Of a stretch of 64,000 nucleotides of DNA, positions 49,061-58,541 are shown piece by piece. The position numbers and the translations under genes are program-made. Every line of letters begins with the position of its first letter. Within the stretch, counting starts at the first letter, position 1. The stretch is from Spirochaetaceae bacterium (GTDB taxonomy: Bacteria; Spirochaetota; Spirochaetia; SZUA-6; Bin103), in contig JAPOQV010000210.1 of the NCBI GenBank assembly GCA_026710565.1, positions 1 through 64,000 on the forward strand, read 5' to 3'. The notes below the pieces were generated by a model, which saw only the letters and a list, made by a program, of their open reading frames with translations, ran no database searches and was not told where the DNA came from.

Positions 49061-49099
49061 TGACCGTGCGCGAGACCGGAAGGATGACGAGGTAGGATT

Positions 49100-49381
49100 A
49101 TGTCACGATCGATCAAGAAGGGGCCGTTCGTGTCACCGGGTCTGTTCAAGCGGGTGATCGAAGCCTCCAAGTCCACCGGCAAGCAGATGGTCAAGACCTA
49201 TTCGCGGTGCTCGACGATCATCCCGCAGATGGTCGGGATGACCATCTCGGTCTACAACGGCAAGAACTGGATTCCGGTCTACATCACGGAGAACCTGGTG
49301 GGGCACAAGCTGGGCGAGTTCGCTCCGACGCGGGTGTTCCGCGGTCATGCCGGGTCGGATCGCAAGGCGGTACGGCGCTGA
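49100..49381 (+). CDS. rpsS: 30S ribosomal protein S19
   Basis: 93 residues. [28 protein letters not shown] [20 protein letters not shown] and [19 protein letters not shown] identify S19 in the 30S head. It shares one base with the rplV start. Confidence 0.97.
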   Translation: MSRSIKKGPFVSPGLFKRVIEASKSTGKQMVKTYSRCSTIIPQMVGMTISVYNGKNWIPVYITENLVGHKLGEFAPTRVFRGHAGSDRKAVRR

Positions 49382-49734
49382 TGGTCAGGGGCAAGCGAGG
49401 CTACACGGCGCACGGCCGGTTTCTGCGGATTTCGCCGAGCAAGGTCCGTCCGCTCGCCGATCTGGTCCGTCGCCAACCCTACGCCGAGGCGCTGGCGCTG
49501 CTGGAGACGATGCCGCACAAGGGTGCCGCGCTCCTGCGCAAGACGATCAAGTCGGCCGGCGACAACGCGCTGTTTCACAACGAGGATCTCGACGAGGAGA
49601 CCTTGTACGTCCGTGAACTCCAGGTGCTCGACGGCCCGCGCCTGAAGCGCATCTGGGTGCGTGGGCGTGGCCGAGCAGATCGCCAGATGAGCCGCCTCTG
49701 CCATATCTCGGTAGCGGTGGAGGAGATGAGCTAG
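49381..49734 (+). CDS. rplV: 50S ribosomal protein L22
   Basis: 117 residues from ATG 49381 overlapping the rpsS stop. GRFLRISPSKVRPLADLVRR and the C-terminal tunnel hairpin (LKRIWVRGRGRADRQMSRLCH) fit L22; the hairpin has no large insertion. A longer frame back to 49207 lies inside rpsS and is rejected. Confidence 0.95.
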   Translation: MVRGKRGYTAHGRFLRISPSKVRPLADLVRRQPYAEALALLETMPHKGAALLRKTIKSAGDNALFHNEDLDEETLYVRELQVLDGPRLKRIWVRGRGRADRQMSRLCHISVAVEEMS

Positions 49735-49735
49735 T

Positions 49736-50434
49736 ATGGGACAAAAGGTCAACCCGATCGGGCTGCGGATGGGGATCAACCAGTCCTGGCGCAGCAAGTG
49801 GTACGTGGATCCGCGTGAGTACGCGGCGACGCTGCACGAGGATCTGGCGTTGCGCAAGACGATCGATACCGCTCAGGAGACACGCGGCGCGGACATCGCC
49901 CAGGTCGAGATCATCCGCCACCCTCAGCGTATCGCACTGATCATCCACACCGGCCGTCCCGGCGTGGTGATCGGCGCCAAGGGCCAGAACATCGAGCGGC
50001 TGGGTTCCAAGCTGCAGCGCCAGGTCGGCAAGAAGATCCAGATCAAGATCAAGGAGATCCAGCGGCCCGAGACCAACGCTCAGCTCGTCGCGATGAACAT
50101 CGCGCGGCAACTGCGGGGGCGGGCGTCCTTCCGGCGGGTCATGAAGATGGCGATCAACAACGCGATGCGGGCCGGCGTGCAGGGCATAAAGATTCGAGCC
50201 GCCGGGCGGCTGAACGGCGCCGAAATGTCGCGCGTCCAACAGTACAAGGAGGGCCGCATCCCGCTGCACACGTTCCGCGCGGATATCGACTACGGATTCG
50301 CCGTGTCGATCACGACCGTCGGTACGCTGGGCATCAAGGTATGGGTCTTTCACGGCGAGGTGTTTGGCCGTGACAAGAAGGACGACGCGGGTCTGCTCCT
50401 GAAACGGCAGCGCGGCCGTGAGGAGGCAGCGTAA
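49736..50434 (+). CDS. rpsC: 30S ribosomal protein S3
   Basis: 232 residues. MGQKVNPIGLRMGINQSWRS, KH domain VVIGAKGQNIERLGSKLQRQ, and C-terminal RAAGRLNGAEMSRVQQYKEG. S3 lines the mRNA entry tunnel. ATG 49736 is two bases after the rplV stop. Confidence 0.98.
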   Translation: MGQKVNPIGLRMGINQSWRSKWYVDPREYAATLHEDLALRKTIDTAQETRGADIAQVEIIRHPQRIALIIHTGRPGVVIGAKGQNIERLGSKLQRQVGKKIQIKIKEIQRPETNAQLVAMNIARQLRGRASFRRVMKMAINNAMRAGVQGIKIRAAGRLNGAEMSRVQQYKEGRIPLHTFRADIDYGFAVSITTVGTLGIKVWVFHGEVFGRDKKDDAGLLLKRQRGREEAA

Positions 50435-50437
50435 CCG

Positions 50438-50887
50438 ATGCTGGCTCCGAAGAGAGAGAAGTTTCGCAAGCGTCAGCGCGGGGGTCCGTCGCGGCGCGGC
50501 GGGGAGCGCCAGCAGGACCTGGCGTTCGGGGACTTCGGCTTGATCGCGCTCGAGCACAAGTGGATCACAAACCGGCAGATCGAGGCCGCGCGGGTGGCCA
50601 TGACCCGGCACGTGAAGCGGGGAGGCAAGGTATGGATACGGATCTTTCCTGACATGCCCTACACCATGAAGCCTGCCGAAACGCGCATGGGAAAGGGCAA
50701 GGGAAACGTGGAGTACCACGTCGCGCCTGTCAGGCGCGGTACGGTGATGTTCGAGCTCGCCGGCGTGGAGAACGATCTGGCCCGCGAGGCGCTCACGCTT
50801 GCGGGCAGCAAGCTGCCGATCAAGACGACGATCTGCGCACGCGGCAGCGTGTTCGGAGCACAGGCGCGAGGCTCCGTGTCGGCATGA
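50438..50887 (+). CDS. rplP: 50S ribosomal protein L16
   Basis: 149 residues. [40 protein letters not shown] and [19 protein letters not shown] are family hallmarks. Helps position the A-site tRNA. The C-terminal ten residues extend beyond the usual end. Confidence 0.97.
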   Translation: MLAPKREKFRKRQRGGPSRRGGERQQDLAFGDFGLIALEHKWITNRQIEAARVAMTRHVKRGGKVWIRIFPDMPYTMKPAETRMGKGKGNVEYHVAPVRRGTVMFELAGVENDLAREALTLAGSKLPIKTTICARGSVFGAQARGSVSA

Positions 50888-50897
50888 GGACGGTCGC

Positions 50898-51098
50898 GTG
50901 AAGGAACAGTATGGCGAGCTCGCCTACCCGGAGTTGCTGCTCAAGCACGATGAGCTGGTGGTGGAGTACCGCAAGGCACGGTTCGACGCGGTGGTCGGCC
51001 ACCTGGACAATCCGGTCAGCGTCCGCGTGCTGCGGCGAAGGCTGGCTCGCGCCAAGACGATAGTCAATGAGTACGAATTGGGGATCAGACAGCGATGA
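50898..51098 (+). CDS. rpmC: 50S ribosomal protein L29
   Basis: 66 residues from GTG 50898. [21 protein letters not shown] then [20 protein letters not shown] is the two-helix L29 fold. A longer frame starting at 50799 would overlap rplP and is rejected. Located between L16 and S17 as usual. Confidence 0.93.
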   Translation: MKEQYGELAYPELLLKHDELVVEYRKARFDAVVGHLDNPVSVRVLRRRLARAKTIVNEYELGIRQR

Positions 51099-51108
51099 GC
51101 AGTACGGG

Positions 51109-51366
51109 ATGAGTAGTACGGAACGTCTCCGCGTGCTGGCCGGAACGGTCGTCTCGGACCGCATGGACAAGACGATCGTGGTCCTGGTCAGTTCGCAGAA
51201 GCGCCACCCGATGTACGAGAAATACATCCGCAGGTCCAAGCGTGTGAAGGCGCACGACGCGGAGAACGAGTGCAATATCGGCGACCGCGTCAGAGTCGTG
51301 GAGTCGCGGCCGCTGAGTCGCGACAAGCGGTGGCGGCTGCTGGAGATCGTGGAACGGAGCGGCTGA
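51109..51366 (+). CDS. rpsQ: 30S ribosomal protein S17
   Basis: 85 residues from ATG 51109 ([20 protein letters not shown]); an upstream in-frame start at 51067 lies inside rpm[21 protein letters not shown] and [20 protein letters not shown] are S17 signatures (OB fold, early 16S binder). Shares one base with rplN. Confidence 0.94.
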   Translation: MSSTERLRVLAGTVVSDRMDKTIVVLVSSQKRHPMYEKYIRRSKRVKAHDAENECNIGDRVRVVESRPLSRDKRWRLLEIVERSG

Positions 51367-51734
51367 TGGTACAGGCGATGAGTTATCTCAACGTCGCTGA
51401 CAACAGCGGCGCCAAGCGCGTGCAGTGCATCAAGGTGCTCGGCGGCACGCGCCATGTAAGCGCCGGCGTCGGCGACCGGATCGTGGTAACGGTCAAGACC
51501 GCAATACCCTCGGCCACGGTGCGAAAGGGGACGGTCGTGCGGGCGGTGATCGTCCGCACGAGGAAGGAGACGCGTCGAGTCGACGGCACCTACATCCGCT
51601 TCGACGACAACGCCTGCGTCCTGATCGACGAGGCCGGCAATCCGTCCGGAAAGCGCATCTTCGGGCCGGTTGCGCGGGAGTTGCGCGATCGTGACTACAT
51701 GAAGATCGTCTCCCTGGCGCCGGAGGTGCTGTAA
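51366..51734 (+). CDS. rplN: 50S ribosomal protein L14
   Basis: 122 residues from ATG 51366. [39 protein letters not shown] and [20 protein letters not shown] are diagnostic. Standard length, overlapping the rpsQ stop. Confidence 0.97.
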   Translation: MVQAMSYLNVADNSGAKRVQCIKVLGGTRHVSAGVGDRIVVTVKTAIPSATVRKGTVVRAVIVRTRKETRRVDGTYIRFDDNACVLIDEAGNPSGKRIFGPVARELRDRDYMKIVSLAPEVL

Positions 51735-51735
51735 C

Positions 51736-52119
51736 GTGGCGCGCAAGCGTGGAGCCGGTGGAGCGCAGGTCAGGACACGGCTGCGCCGCGATGACCAGGT
51801 GGTGGTGATCGCCGGCAGGGAGCGGGGAAAGACCGGCCGCGTGCTGCGCGTCGACATCGACCGGCAGCAGGTGGTCGTGGAAGGGCTCAATCTGGTGAAG
51901 AAGGCCATTCGACCCACTCAGCAGCGTCAGCAGGGAGGGATTTCGGAGATCGAAGCTCCGATCCACCTGTCGAACGTGATGGTGAGCACGTCCGAGGGGC
52001 GTTCGAGGATCCGGTATGAGAAAGGTGCTGCAGCCACCTCCGGTGCATCCACCCCCGGTGCGGGCACCTCCGGAGGGGACGCTCGCCGTGTCGCCGTGCG
52101 TACGGGGCAGGAGTTGTGA
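51736..52119 (+). CDS. rplX: 50S ribosomal protein L24
   Basis: 127 residues from GTG 51736. The KOW segment [20 protein letters not shown] and [16 protein letters not shown] are typical. About 30 C-terminal residues (52024-52116) are a Ser/Thr/Gly/Ala-rich tail, [13 protein letters not shown], not found in most L24. Overlaps rplE by four bases (GTGA). Confidence 0.95.
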   Translation: MARKRGAGGAQVRTRLRRDDQVVVIAGRERGKTGRVLRVDIDRQQVVVEGLNLVKKAIRPTQQRQQGGISEIEAPIHLSNVMVSTSEGRSRIRYEKGAAATSGASTPGAGTSGGDARRVAVRTGQEL

Positions 52120-52721
52120 GCAAGAACAAGACCGGCAACGGAACGGCGAACGGGAACGGCGGCTCACGCCCCGGGTACCCGCCACGCCTGCGCGCCGTCT
52201 ATCGGGACACGGTGGTGCCCGCACTGATCGAGGAGTTCAACTACGACAGCATCATGCAGGTGCCCAGGCTGACCAAGATACTGCTGAGCATGGGCGTTGG
52301 CATGGCCCCGACCAATCGCCAGATCCTCGACACCGCGGTCACCGAGCTCACGCTGATCGCCGGCCAGCGGGCGGTGACCACGCGCGCACGGCGCTCGATC
52401 GCGGCTTTCAAGATCCGGGCCGGGATGGAGATCGGGGCGATGGTGACCCTTCGCGGTGACCGGATGCTGGAGTTTTTCGATCGTTTCGTGAACGTCGCGG
52501 TGCCCCGCATCAAGGACTTCCGCGGTCTGTCCCCCAACTCGTTCGACGGTCGAGGCAACTACTCGGTGGGCGTCGATGAACAGATCATCTTCTCCGAGAT
52601 CGACTACGATCGCATCGACTCGATCCACGGACTCAACATCAACATCGTTACGTCGGCGCGTTCCGACCGGGAGGGCCGCAGTCTCCTCGCCGGATTGGGA
52701 ATGCCGTTCCGCGGCGAGTGA
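52116..52721 (+). CDS. rplE: 50S ribosomal protein L5
   Basis: 201 residues from GTG 52116. About 20 extra N-terminal residues rich in Asn/Gly/Lys precede the normal start of the fold ([20 protein letters not shown]). [20 protein letters not shown] and [19 protein letters not shown] are conserved. Binds 5S rRNA and contacts the P-site tRNA. Followed by a 101-base gap with nothing clear in it. Confidence 0.96.
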   Translation: MSKNKTGNGTANGNGGSRPGYPPRLRAVYRDTVVPALIEEFNYDSIMQVPRLTKILLSMGVGMAPTNRQILDTAVTELTLIAGQRAVTTRARRSIAAFKIRAGMEIGAMVTLRGDRMLEFFDRFVNVAVPRIKDFRGLSPNSFDGRGNYSVGVDEQIIFSEIDYDRIDSIHGLNINIVTSARSDREGRSLLAGLGMPFRGE

Positions 52722-52822
52722 CGGCCTGGAACACGGTGAAGAGGATTACGATGGTACGGACCGCGACCGGCGGGTACGGCGGGGAGAGAACCCGGTCCCG
52801 CTCACGGACGATGGAGGCATAG

Positions 52823-53008
52823 GTGGCACGCAAGGCACTGATCGTGCGCGCGCAGCGCAAACCCAAATTCTCGACACGCAAGGTCAACAGGTGCCGCTGT
52901 TGCGGCCGCCCACGCGGGTATATTCGTCGTTTCGAGATGTGTCGGATCTGCTTCAGGGATCTCGCCAGCCGGGGACTCATACCCGGCGTGACGAAGTCGA
53001 GCTGGTAG
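52823..53008 (+). CDS. rpsN: 30S ribosomal protein S14 type Z (zinc-binding)
   Basis: 61 residues from GTG 52823. Two Cys pairs ([10 protein letters not shown]: Cys24 and Cys27; [10 protein letters not shown]: Cys40 and Cys43) form the zinc site of the short type Z form. Normal place in the spc block, between L5 and S8. Confidence 0.97.
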   Translation: MARKALIVRAQRKPKFSTRKVNRCRCCGRPRGYIRRFEMCRICFRDLASRGLIPGVTKSSW

Positions 53009-53012
53009 TCCC

Positions 53013-53411
53013 ATGGGTGTAACCGATCCGGTGGCGGACATGCTGACCAAGATCCGCAACGCGGGCATGGCCGGCCATGAGAGCGTGGAAATCGTGCCTT
53101 CGAAGTTCAAGTTGGAGATCGTGAAGACGTTGAAGACCGAAGGCTTCGTGCGGAATTTCAAGCGCGCCGGTCAGGACGGTCAGGGACCGGTGCGCGTGTT
53201 CCTCAAGTACGACGACCAGCGCAGGCCGGTCATCCGCGGAATGGTGCGTATCTCGAAACCCGGACGTCGGGTGTATCGGAGCTATCGGACCATGCCTCGC
53301 ATCCTGAACGGGTATGGGACGCTGATCGTCTCCACGTCGTCGGGCGTGATCACCGGTCGCAAGGCCGCTCAGCAGCAGGTCGGCGGCGAGCTGATCTGCA
53401 GCGTGTGGTAG
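53013..53411 (+). CDS. rpsH: 30S ribosomal protein S8
   Basis: 132 residues. [39 protein letters not shown] and [17 protein letters not shown] are characteristic. Binds helix 21 of 16S rRNA; in E. coli it represses the spc operon by binding rplE mRNA. Confidence 0.97.
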   Translation: MGVTDPVADMLTKIRNAGMAGHESVEIVPSKFKLEIVKTLKTEGFVRNFKRAGQDGQGPVRVFLKYDDQRRPVIRGMVRISKPGRRVYRSYRTMPRILNGYGTLIVSTSSGVITGRKAAQQQVGGELICSVW

Positions 53412-53415
53412 TCGG

Positions 53416-53964
53416 ATGTCACGTATAGGAGTGCTGCCGATTCCGGTGCCGACAGGAGTCGAAGTGGCGGTGCAGGGCAGCCAGGTGGACGTTGCCGGTC
53501 CCAAGGGCACGCTCAGCACGTCCCTGCCCGGCGTCGTACGGGTCGATGTCGGGGACGGGACGATCGCCGTCAACCGAGCCGACGATGAACGATCTTCGCG
53601 GGCGATGCACGGTCTGACCCGCAACTTGATCGCCAACATGGTGACGGGGGTGTCGACGGGGTTCAGGCGGGAGCTTCTCATCAACGGGGTGGGGTACCGC
53701 GCGGAGGTGCAGGGACAGACCCTGGTCGTCGACGCCCGCTACTCGCGGCCGGTCCATCTGCCGATTCCGGCCGACCTTCTGGTACAGGTGGAGGGCGGCA
53801 ATCGCATCCTGATCTCCGGAGTCGACAAGCAGCGTGTCGGCCAGTTCGCCTCGGATGTCCGCGCGGTCCGGCCGCCCGAACCGTACAAGGGCAAGGGCAT
53901 CCGCTACGCGGATGAGCACGTGCGCCGCAAGGTAGGAAAGTCGGCCGTGGGAGGTAGCGACTGA
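53416..53964 (+). CDS. rplF: 50S ribosomal protein L6
   Basis: 182 residues with two related halves: SRIGVLPIPVPTGVEVAVQG at the start and GKGIRYADEHVRRKVGKSA at the end. The conserved KPPEPYKGKG-like segment reads PPEPYKGKGIRY. Sits near the factor-binding site. Shares one base with rplR. Confidence 0.97.
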   Translation: MSRIGVLPIPVPTGVEVAVQGSQVDVAGPKGTLSTSLPGVVRVDVGDGTIAVNRADDERSSRAMHGLTRNLIANMVTGVSTGFRRELLINGVGYRAEVQGQTLVVDARYSRPVHLPIPADLLVQVEGGNRILISGVDKQRVGQFASDVRAVRPPEPYKGKGIRYADEHVRRKVGKSAVGGSD

Positions 53965-54317
53965 TGGGTGCGCCGGCCAAAGTGGTGCGTCGCCTTCGCC
54001 GCAAGCGGAGCATTCGTGGTAAGCTGCACGGCACCGCCGGGCGGCCGCGGATGACGGTGTTCAAGAGCAACCGGTACACCTACGTTCAGGTGATCGACGA
54101 CGATGCGGAGCGTACCGTGGTGGCGGTTTCGAACCGGGAAGCCGCGGTCGACGTGCCCAACCGGGTGTCCGATCTCGGCCGGCTCGGTGAACTCGCGGGC
54201 GAACGATTGCGCACGAACGGGATACAGAGTGTGGTGTTCGATCGCAACGGCTATCCCTATCACGGCAAGATCAAGGCGATCGCGGACGGCGCGCGCAAGT
54301 CCGGCATCGTACTGTAA
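53964..54317 (+). CDS. rplR: 50S ribosomal protein L18
   Basis: 117 residues. [40 protein letters not shown] and [20 protein letters not shown] fit L18, which binds 5S rRNA with L5. ATG 53964 overlaps the rplF stop. Confidence 0.97.
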   Translation: MGAPAKVVRRLRRKRSIRGKLHGTAGRPRMTVFKSNRYTYVQVIDDDAERTVVAVSNREAAVDVPNRVSDLGRLGELAGERLRTNGIQSVVFDRNGYPYHGKIKAIADGARKSGIVL

Positions 54318-54335
54318 GGATTTCGAGGGGTAACG

Positions 54336-54845
54336 GTGGGCGACAGAGACCGGGAACGCGGCGACCGGGGTGAGGGATACGAGAAGCTCGTTCGCCTCAA
54401 CCGAATTGCCAAGGTAGTCAAGGGAGGCCGCAGATTCTCGTTTTCTGCGGTGATGGTGGTCGGCGATCGCAACGGCCATGTCGGCTTCGGATTCGGCAAG
54501 GCCGCCTACGTGGCCGACGCCATTCGCAAGGGTTCGGAACGGGCGCGCCACAACATGGTGACAGTCCCGATGCGGGGCGGCACCCTGCCGCACCAGGTCA
54601 ACGGCGTGTTCAAGGGGGCGAAAGTGCTCCTGAAGCCCGCGGCTCCGGGAACCGGCGTGATCGCCGGCGGTCCGGTGAGGGCGGTGCTAGAGGCGGCCGG
54701 CGTCCGTGATGCGCTCAGCAAGTCGCTGGGCTCGCAGAACTCGATGAACCTGGTGAAGGCCGTGTTCCAGGGGCTCGATCAGATCATGGAGGCGTCCGAA
54801 GTTGCCTCCCGTCGTGGCAAGACCGTGCCGGAGCTGTGGCGATAG
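54336..54845 (+). CDS. rpsE: 30S ribosomal protein S5
   Basis: 169 residues from GTG 54336, behind [26 protein letters not shown] holds the spectinomycin-site loop, with the usual residues, and [18 protein letters not shown] the C-terminal domain. Shares one base with rpmD. Confidence 0.97.
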   Translation: MGDRDRERGDRGEGYEKLVRLNRIAKVVKGGRRFSFSAVMVVGDRNGHVGFGFGKAAYVADAIRKGSERARHNMVTVPMRGGTLPHQVNGVFKGAKVLLKPAAPGTGVIAGGPVRAVLEAAGVRDALSKSLGSQNSMNLVKAVFQGLDQIMEASEVASRRGKTVPELWR

Positions 54846-55069
54846 TGGCTGCCCGCGGCACCGAGGGCCCACTGCGGATCCCTGACGGCTCGCGCGTGCG
54901 AGTGACGCTGGCCCGAAGCGTCATCGGGCGCAGTCCCAGGCATCGGGCAACGGTCGAGGCGCTCGGTCTGCGCGGCATCGGGTCGTCCGCCGAGCACGTT
55001 GCCTCCGCGCCGGTCGTCGGCATGATCCGCAAGGTACGCTACCTGCTTGCGATCGAGGAGATCACATGA
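54845..55069 (+). CDS. rpmD: 50S ribosomal protein L30
   Basis: 74 residues from GTG 54845, which overlaps the rpsE stop. RVTLARSVIGRSPRHRATVE and VGMIRKVRYLLAIEE are the L30 core; about 12 residues precede the usual N-terminus. Overlaps rplO by four bases. Confidence 0.93.
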   Translation: MAARGTEGPLRIPDGSRVRVTLARSVIGRSPRHRATVEALGLRGIGSSAEHVASAPVVGMIRKVRYLLAIEEIT

Positions 55070-55638
55070 GCGACGCACCTGACAGGGATAGCAATGAGCC
55101 CGGTGTTGTCAGTGAGCCCGGTGAGGCGGACACGCCGCGGATCCGCCGTCCGGCCGGCGCTGCGCGCAAGCGGCGCGTCGTCGGTCGCGGCTCCGCGGGC
55201 AGGCGTGGCGGCACGTCGGGCCGTGGAACCAAGGGACAGCGGGCCCGCGCCGGCAGCGGCGTTCGCCCCGGCTTCGAGGGCGGCCAGATGCCGCTGTACC
55301 GGCGAATCGCGCGCCGCGGATTCAGCAATCACCCGTTCCGGAACATCCCCGAGGTCGTGGACGTCCGCGACCTCAACCGTTTTGCGGAAGGGGCCACCGT
55401 CGACCGGCAGGCGCTCGTGGAAGCCGGCATGATCGGATCGGCCGGGGTACCGATAAAGCTGTTGGGCTCCGGAAACCTCGAGCGGGCGCTCACCGTGCGC
55501 ATCGATCGGGCGTCGTCCGGCGCTTGCCGGAAGGTGACTGCGGCGGGCGGCACGATCCAACTGACCGGTGCCGCATCCGCCGATGCGCCCGATGGCGCTT
55601 CGGCGTCGGACGAGCCCGTGGCCGACGAGTCTGACTGA
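55066..55638 (+). CDS. rplO: 50S ribosomal protein L15
   Basis: 190 residues against about 145 in most bacteria. The core GRGSAGRRGGTSGRGTKGQR, GFEGGQMPLYRRIARRGFSN and IKLLGSGNLERALTV is normal. The extra length comes from an acidic N-terminal 30 residues and a C-terminal Ala/Asp/Ser tail (from about 55566). Shares one base with secY. Confidence 0.95.
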   Translation: MSDAPDRDSNEPGVVSEPGEADTPRIRRPAGAARKRRVVGRGSAGRRGGTSGRGTKGQRARAGSGVRPGFEGGQMPLYRRIARRGFSNHPFRNIPEVVDVRDLNRFAEGATVDRQALVEAGMIGSAGVPIKLLGSGNLERALTVRIDRASSGACRKVTAAGGTIQLTGAASADAPDGASASDEPVADESD

Positions 55639-56954
55639 TGGCAAATCCGCTGCTCGACATCTTTCGAATCCGTGACCTGCGGCAACGGATCCTGTTCACG
55701 GTAATGATCCTGGTGATATTCCGCATCGGCGCCTTTCTGCCGATCCCGGGGATCGATGTCGGCACCGTGAAGAACTTCTACGCTGCGCAACAGTCGGGCG
55801 GCATCGGCATCACGGACTACTTCGACTTCTTCTCGGGAGGCGCGTTCACCAATTTCTCCGTCTTCATGTTGGGGATCGTCCCTTACATCACCACGTCGAT
55901 CATGATGCAGCTCCTGGTCCTGGTGTTCCCGAAACTGAAGAAGGTTTCCCAGGAAGAGGGCGGCAAGAAGCGCATCCAGCGGTACACCCGGATCGCCACG
56001 GTCGGCGTCTGCATCATTCAGTCGTTGACGGTCACGACCTTCGCAGGCCAGATCCCCGGCGCGATCATCATGGACCGGATCCCCTTCACGATCCTTGCGA
56101 CGGTGACCGTGACGGCCGGCACGATCTTCCTGATGTGGCTGGGCGAGCAGATCACGCAGCGCGGCATCGGCAACGGGATTTCGCTCTTGATCTTCGCCGG
56201 GATCGTCGCCCGCATCCCCGACGCGATCTACATCATGATCAACCAGGTGCAGCGTGGCGACCTGAATCCCGTCTTCTTCGTGCTCGTGCTCGGCGCGTTC
56301 GTCGGCGTGATCTCGCTGGTGATCTATGAACAGCAGGGCCAGCGAAGGATCCCCGTCAACTATGCCAAGCGGGTGATCGGTCGCAAGGTCTATGGCGCGC
56401 AGAACGCCTACCTCCCGTTCCGGATCAATCCCTCGGGTGTCATCCCGGTGATATTCGCGTCCTCGGTCCTGATCTTCCCGCTGCAGATCGCGCAGAACCT
56501 GGGCGGCGGCGTACCGTGGCTCTCGCGCTTCGCAGCATGGCTGACGCCGAACGGCGTGCCGTACATGCTGTTCTACGCGCTGCTGATCGTGTTCTTCGCC
56601 TACTTCTATACGCAGGTCACGCTGAACCCGGTCGAGATCAGCAAGCAGATCCGTGAGAACGGCGGCTCGATCCGCGGCATCAGCTCCGACAACATGACGG
56701 AGTACCTGACGCGCATCCTGAACCGGATCATCCTGCCGGGAGCTCTGTTCCTTGCGGTCATCGCCATCATTCCTTCGATCATCCAGGCGTTGTTCCGGTT
56801 TCCGTCCAGCGTGGCCTTCCTGATGGGCGGCACGTCGCTGTTGATCATGGTCGGCGTCGACCTGGATACGATGAGTCAGATCGAGGGGCATCTGAAGATG
56901 CACCACCACGACGGCATCGTCCGCAAGGGCCGCGTACGGGCCCGCAATCTGTAG
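55638..56954 (+). CDS. secY: preprotein translocase subunit SecY
   Basis: 438 residues, ten predicted membrane helices. Plug region [20 protein letters not shown], the cytoplasmic [16 protein letters not shown], and ERAVIGRK-like [21 protein letters not shown] with [16 protein letters not shown]. Forms the protein-conducting channel with SecE (30805). In the spc position between L15 and L36; adk and map, often found here, are absent. Confidence 0.98.
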   Translation: MANPLLDIFRIRDLRQRILFTVMILVIFRIGAFLPIPGIDVGTVKNFYAAQQSGGIGITDYFDFFSGGAFTNFSVFMLGIVPYITTSIMMQLLVLVFPKLKKVSQEEGGKKRIQRYTRIATVGVCIIQSLTVTTFAGQIPGAIIMDRIPFTILATVTVTAGTIFLMWLGEQITQRGIGNGISLLIFAGIVARIPDAIYIMINQVQRGDLNPVFFVLVLGAFVGVISLVIYEQQGQRRIPVNYAKRVIGRKVYGAQNAYLPFRINPSGVIPVIFASSVLIFPLQIAQNLGGGVPWLSRFAAWLTPNGVPYMLFYALLIVFFAYFYTQVTLNPVEISKQIRENGGSIRGISSDNMTEYLTRILNRIILPGALFLAVIAIIPSIIQALFRFPSSVAFLMGGTSLLIMVGVDLDTMSQIEGHLKMHHHDGIVRKGRVRARNL

Positions 56955-56962
56955 AGGTCATC

Positions 56963-57076
56963 ATGAAGGTCAGGGCGAGCGTGAAGAAGATGTGCGCGAA
57001 GTGTAAGGTGATCAGGCGTCGCGGCGTGGTCCGCGTTATCTGCGATAACCCGAAACACAAACAGCGACAGGGGTAA
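56963..57076 (+). CDS. rpmJ: 50S ribosomal protein L36
   Basis: 37 residues, [20 protein letters not shown] then [15 protein letters not shown]. Cys11, Cys14, Cys27 and His32 make the zinc site, so this is the zinc-binding form. ATG 56963 follows AGAGG; rpsM starts five bases after its stop. Confidence 0.97.
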   Translation: MKVRASVKKMCAKCKVIRRRGVVRVICDNPKHKQRQG

Positions 57077-57080
57077 CGAA

Positions 57081-57461
57081 ATGGCAAGGATCGCGGGAAT
57101 CGACCTGCCGAACAAGCACGTGAGCGTGGGCTTGACCTACATCTACGGAATCGGAGCGCCTTCGGCGGCTGCGATCTGTGAAAAGACCGGGATCGCCCGG
57201 GACCGGTTGCTGAACGACCTGGCACCGGAGGAGGTCAACGAGCTGCGCCGCGTGATCGAGAGCGACTACGTGGTGGAAGGGCCGCTGCGCACGGAGGCGT
57301 CGCTCAACATCAAGCGGCTGATGGACATCGGCTGCTACCGGGGCATTCGCCACCGGCGCGGCCTGCCGGTGAGGGGACAGCGCACGCGAACCAACGCACG
57401 CGCCCGCAAGGGCAGCAAGAAAACGGTCGCGGGCAAGAAGAGAGCGCCCACGGCCAAGTGA
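57081..57461 (+). CDS. rpsM: 30S ribosomal protein S13
   Basis: 126 residues. [20 protein letters not shown], helix-two-turn-helix [15 protein letters not shown], and the C-terminal [19 protein letters not shown] are diagnostic. Contacts P-site tRNA and 23S rRNA. First of the alpha block. Confidence 0.97.
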   Translation: MARIAGIDLPNKHVSVGLTYIYGIGAPSAAAICEKTGIARDRLLNDLAPEEVNELRRVIESDYVVEGPLRTEASLNIKRLMDIGCYRGIRHRRGLPVRGQRTRTNARARKGSKKTVAGKKRAPTAK

Positions 57462-57518
57462 CGGACAGAGCGTGATTGGGCGGACAAGACTGACAAAGGA
57501 CGGTTGCGAGTAACGTAG

Positions 57519-57896
57519 ATGGCAAAATCGAAAGGGAAACGGGACCGAGCGGTCAGCGAAGGGAACGTCTACATCCAGGCGACCTTCAACAACACGATCG
57601 TGACGATCACCGACTTGATGGGAAACGCGGTGTCATGGGCTTCGGCGGGATCTCTCGGGTTCCGCGGAGCTAAGAAGTCCACTCCGTTCGCGGCGCAGAC
57701 AACGGCGGAGACGGCCGCGCGGAAGGCGATGGACTACGGGCTGATGGAGGTCAACGTGTTCGTCAAGGGTCCCGGGGGGGGCGGCGAATCGGCGGTCCGG
57801 TCGCTCGGGGCGCTCGGCCTCCGCGTGCGCACGATCCGGAACATCACGCCGATTCCGCACAACGGCTGCCGGCCGCAGAAGAAGCGGAGGGTGTAG
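57519..57896 (+). CDS. rpsK: 30S ribosomal protein S11
   Basis: 125 residues. [35 protein letters not shown] and [17 protein letters not shown] are S11 signatures (platform of 30S). Two bases before rpsD. Confidence 0.98.
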   Translation: MAKSKGKRDRAVSEGNVYIQATFNNTIVTITDLMGNAVSWASAGSLGFRGAKKSTPFAAQTTAETAARKAMDYGLMEVNVFVKGPGGGGESAVRSLGALGLRVRTIRNITPIPHNGCRPQKKRRV

Positions 57897-57898
57897 CG

Positions 57899-58534
57899 AT
57901 GGCTCGCTACATCGGCCCCGCCTGCCGGCTGTGCCGAGCGGAGGGGGTAAAGCTGTTCCTCAAGGGATCGCGCTGCCATTCCGAGAAGTGTCAGATCACG
58001 AAACGGCGTGGCAAGCCGGGCAAGGCGCCGCGCGCGCGCATGCAGAAGCTCTCCGACTACGGCATGCAGCTTCGCGAGAAGCAGCGCGTGAAGCGCACGT
58101 ACGGCATGCTGGAAAAACAGTTCCGCATCTTCTTCGAGCGCGCCAACCGGGAGCGCGGCGTTACCGCCGAGAACCTGGTGCGCATGTTGGAACAGCGGCT
58201 CGACAACGTGGTGTACCGCATGCACTTCGCGGGTTCACGCAAGCAGGCACGGCAGCTCGTGTCGCACGGACACGTCCTGGTCAACGACAAGCGGGTGACG
58301 ATCCCGAGCTACATGGTACAGAAGGACGACGTGCTCGAGCTGCGGGAGCGGGGCAAGATGATGACGGCCGTCAAGGACAGCCTGAAGGAGTATTCTCGCT
58401 CCGGGACGCTGCCGTGGCTGGAGGTCGATCCGGATGCGGTGCGGGGCCGGGTACTGGCTCTGCCACGGAGGGCCGACGTACCGGATCTCGAAGGCGTCAA
58501 CGAGCAGCTGATCGTCGAGCTGTATTCGAAGTGA
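57899..58534 (+). CDS. rpsD: 30S ribosomal protein S4, zinc-binding (C+) form
   Basis: 211 residues. Four Cys near the N-terminus (Cys9, Cys12, Cys26, Cys31 in ACRLCRAEG and RCHSEKCQI) keep the zinc site. The S4 RNA-binding domain [20 protein letters not shown] with [20 protein letters not shown] is present. Primary 16S binder; in E. coli the alpha-operon repressor. Confidence 0.97.
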   Translation: MARYIGPACRLCRAEGVKLFLKGSRCHSEKCQITKRRGKPGKAPRARMQKLSDYGMQLREKQRVKRTYGMLEKQFRIFFERANRERGVTAENLVRMLEQRLDNVVYRMHFAGSRKQARQLVSHGHVLVNDKRVTIPSYMVQKDDVLELRERGKMMTAVKDSLKEYSRSGTLPWLEVDPDAVRGRVLALPRRADVPDLEGVNEQLIVELYSK

Positions 58535-58541
58535 GGGTCTG

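Noticed and set aside
52722..52822. A missing gene in the rplE-rpsN gap
   Set aside because: The 101 bases hold no start with a Shine-Dalgarno and a family-like product; S14 type Z directly follows L5 in this block as expected.
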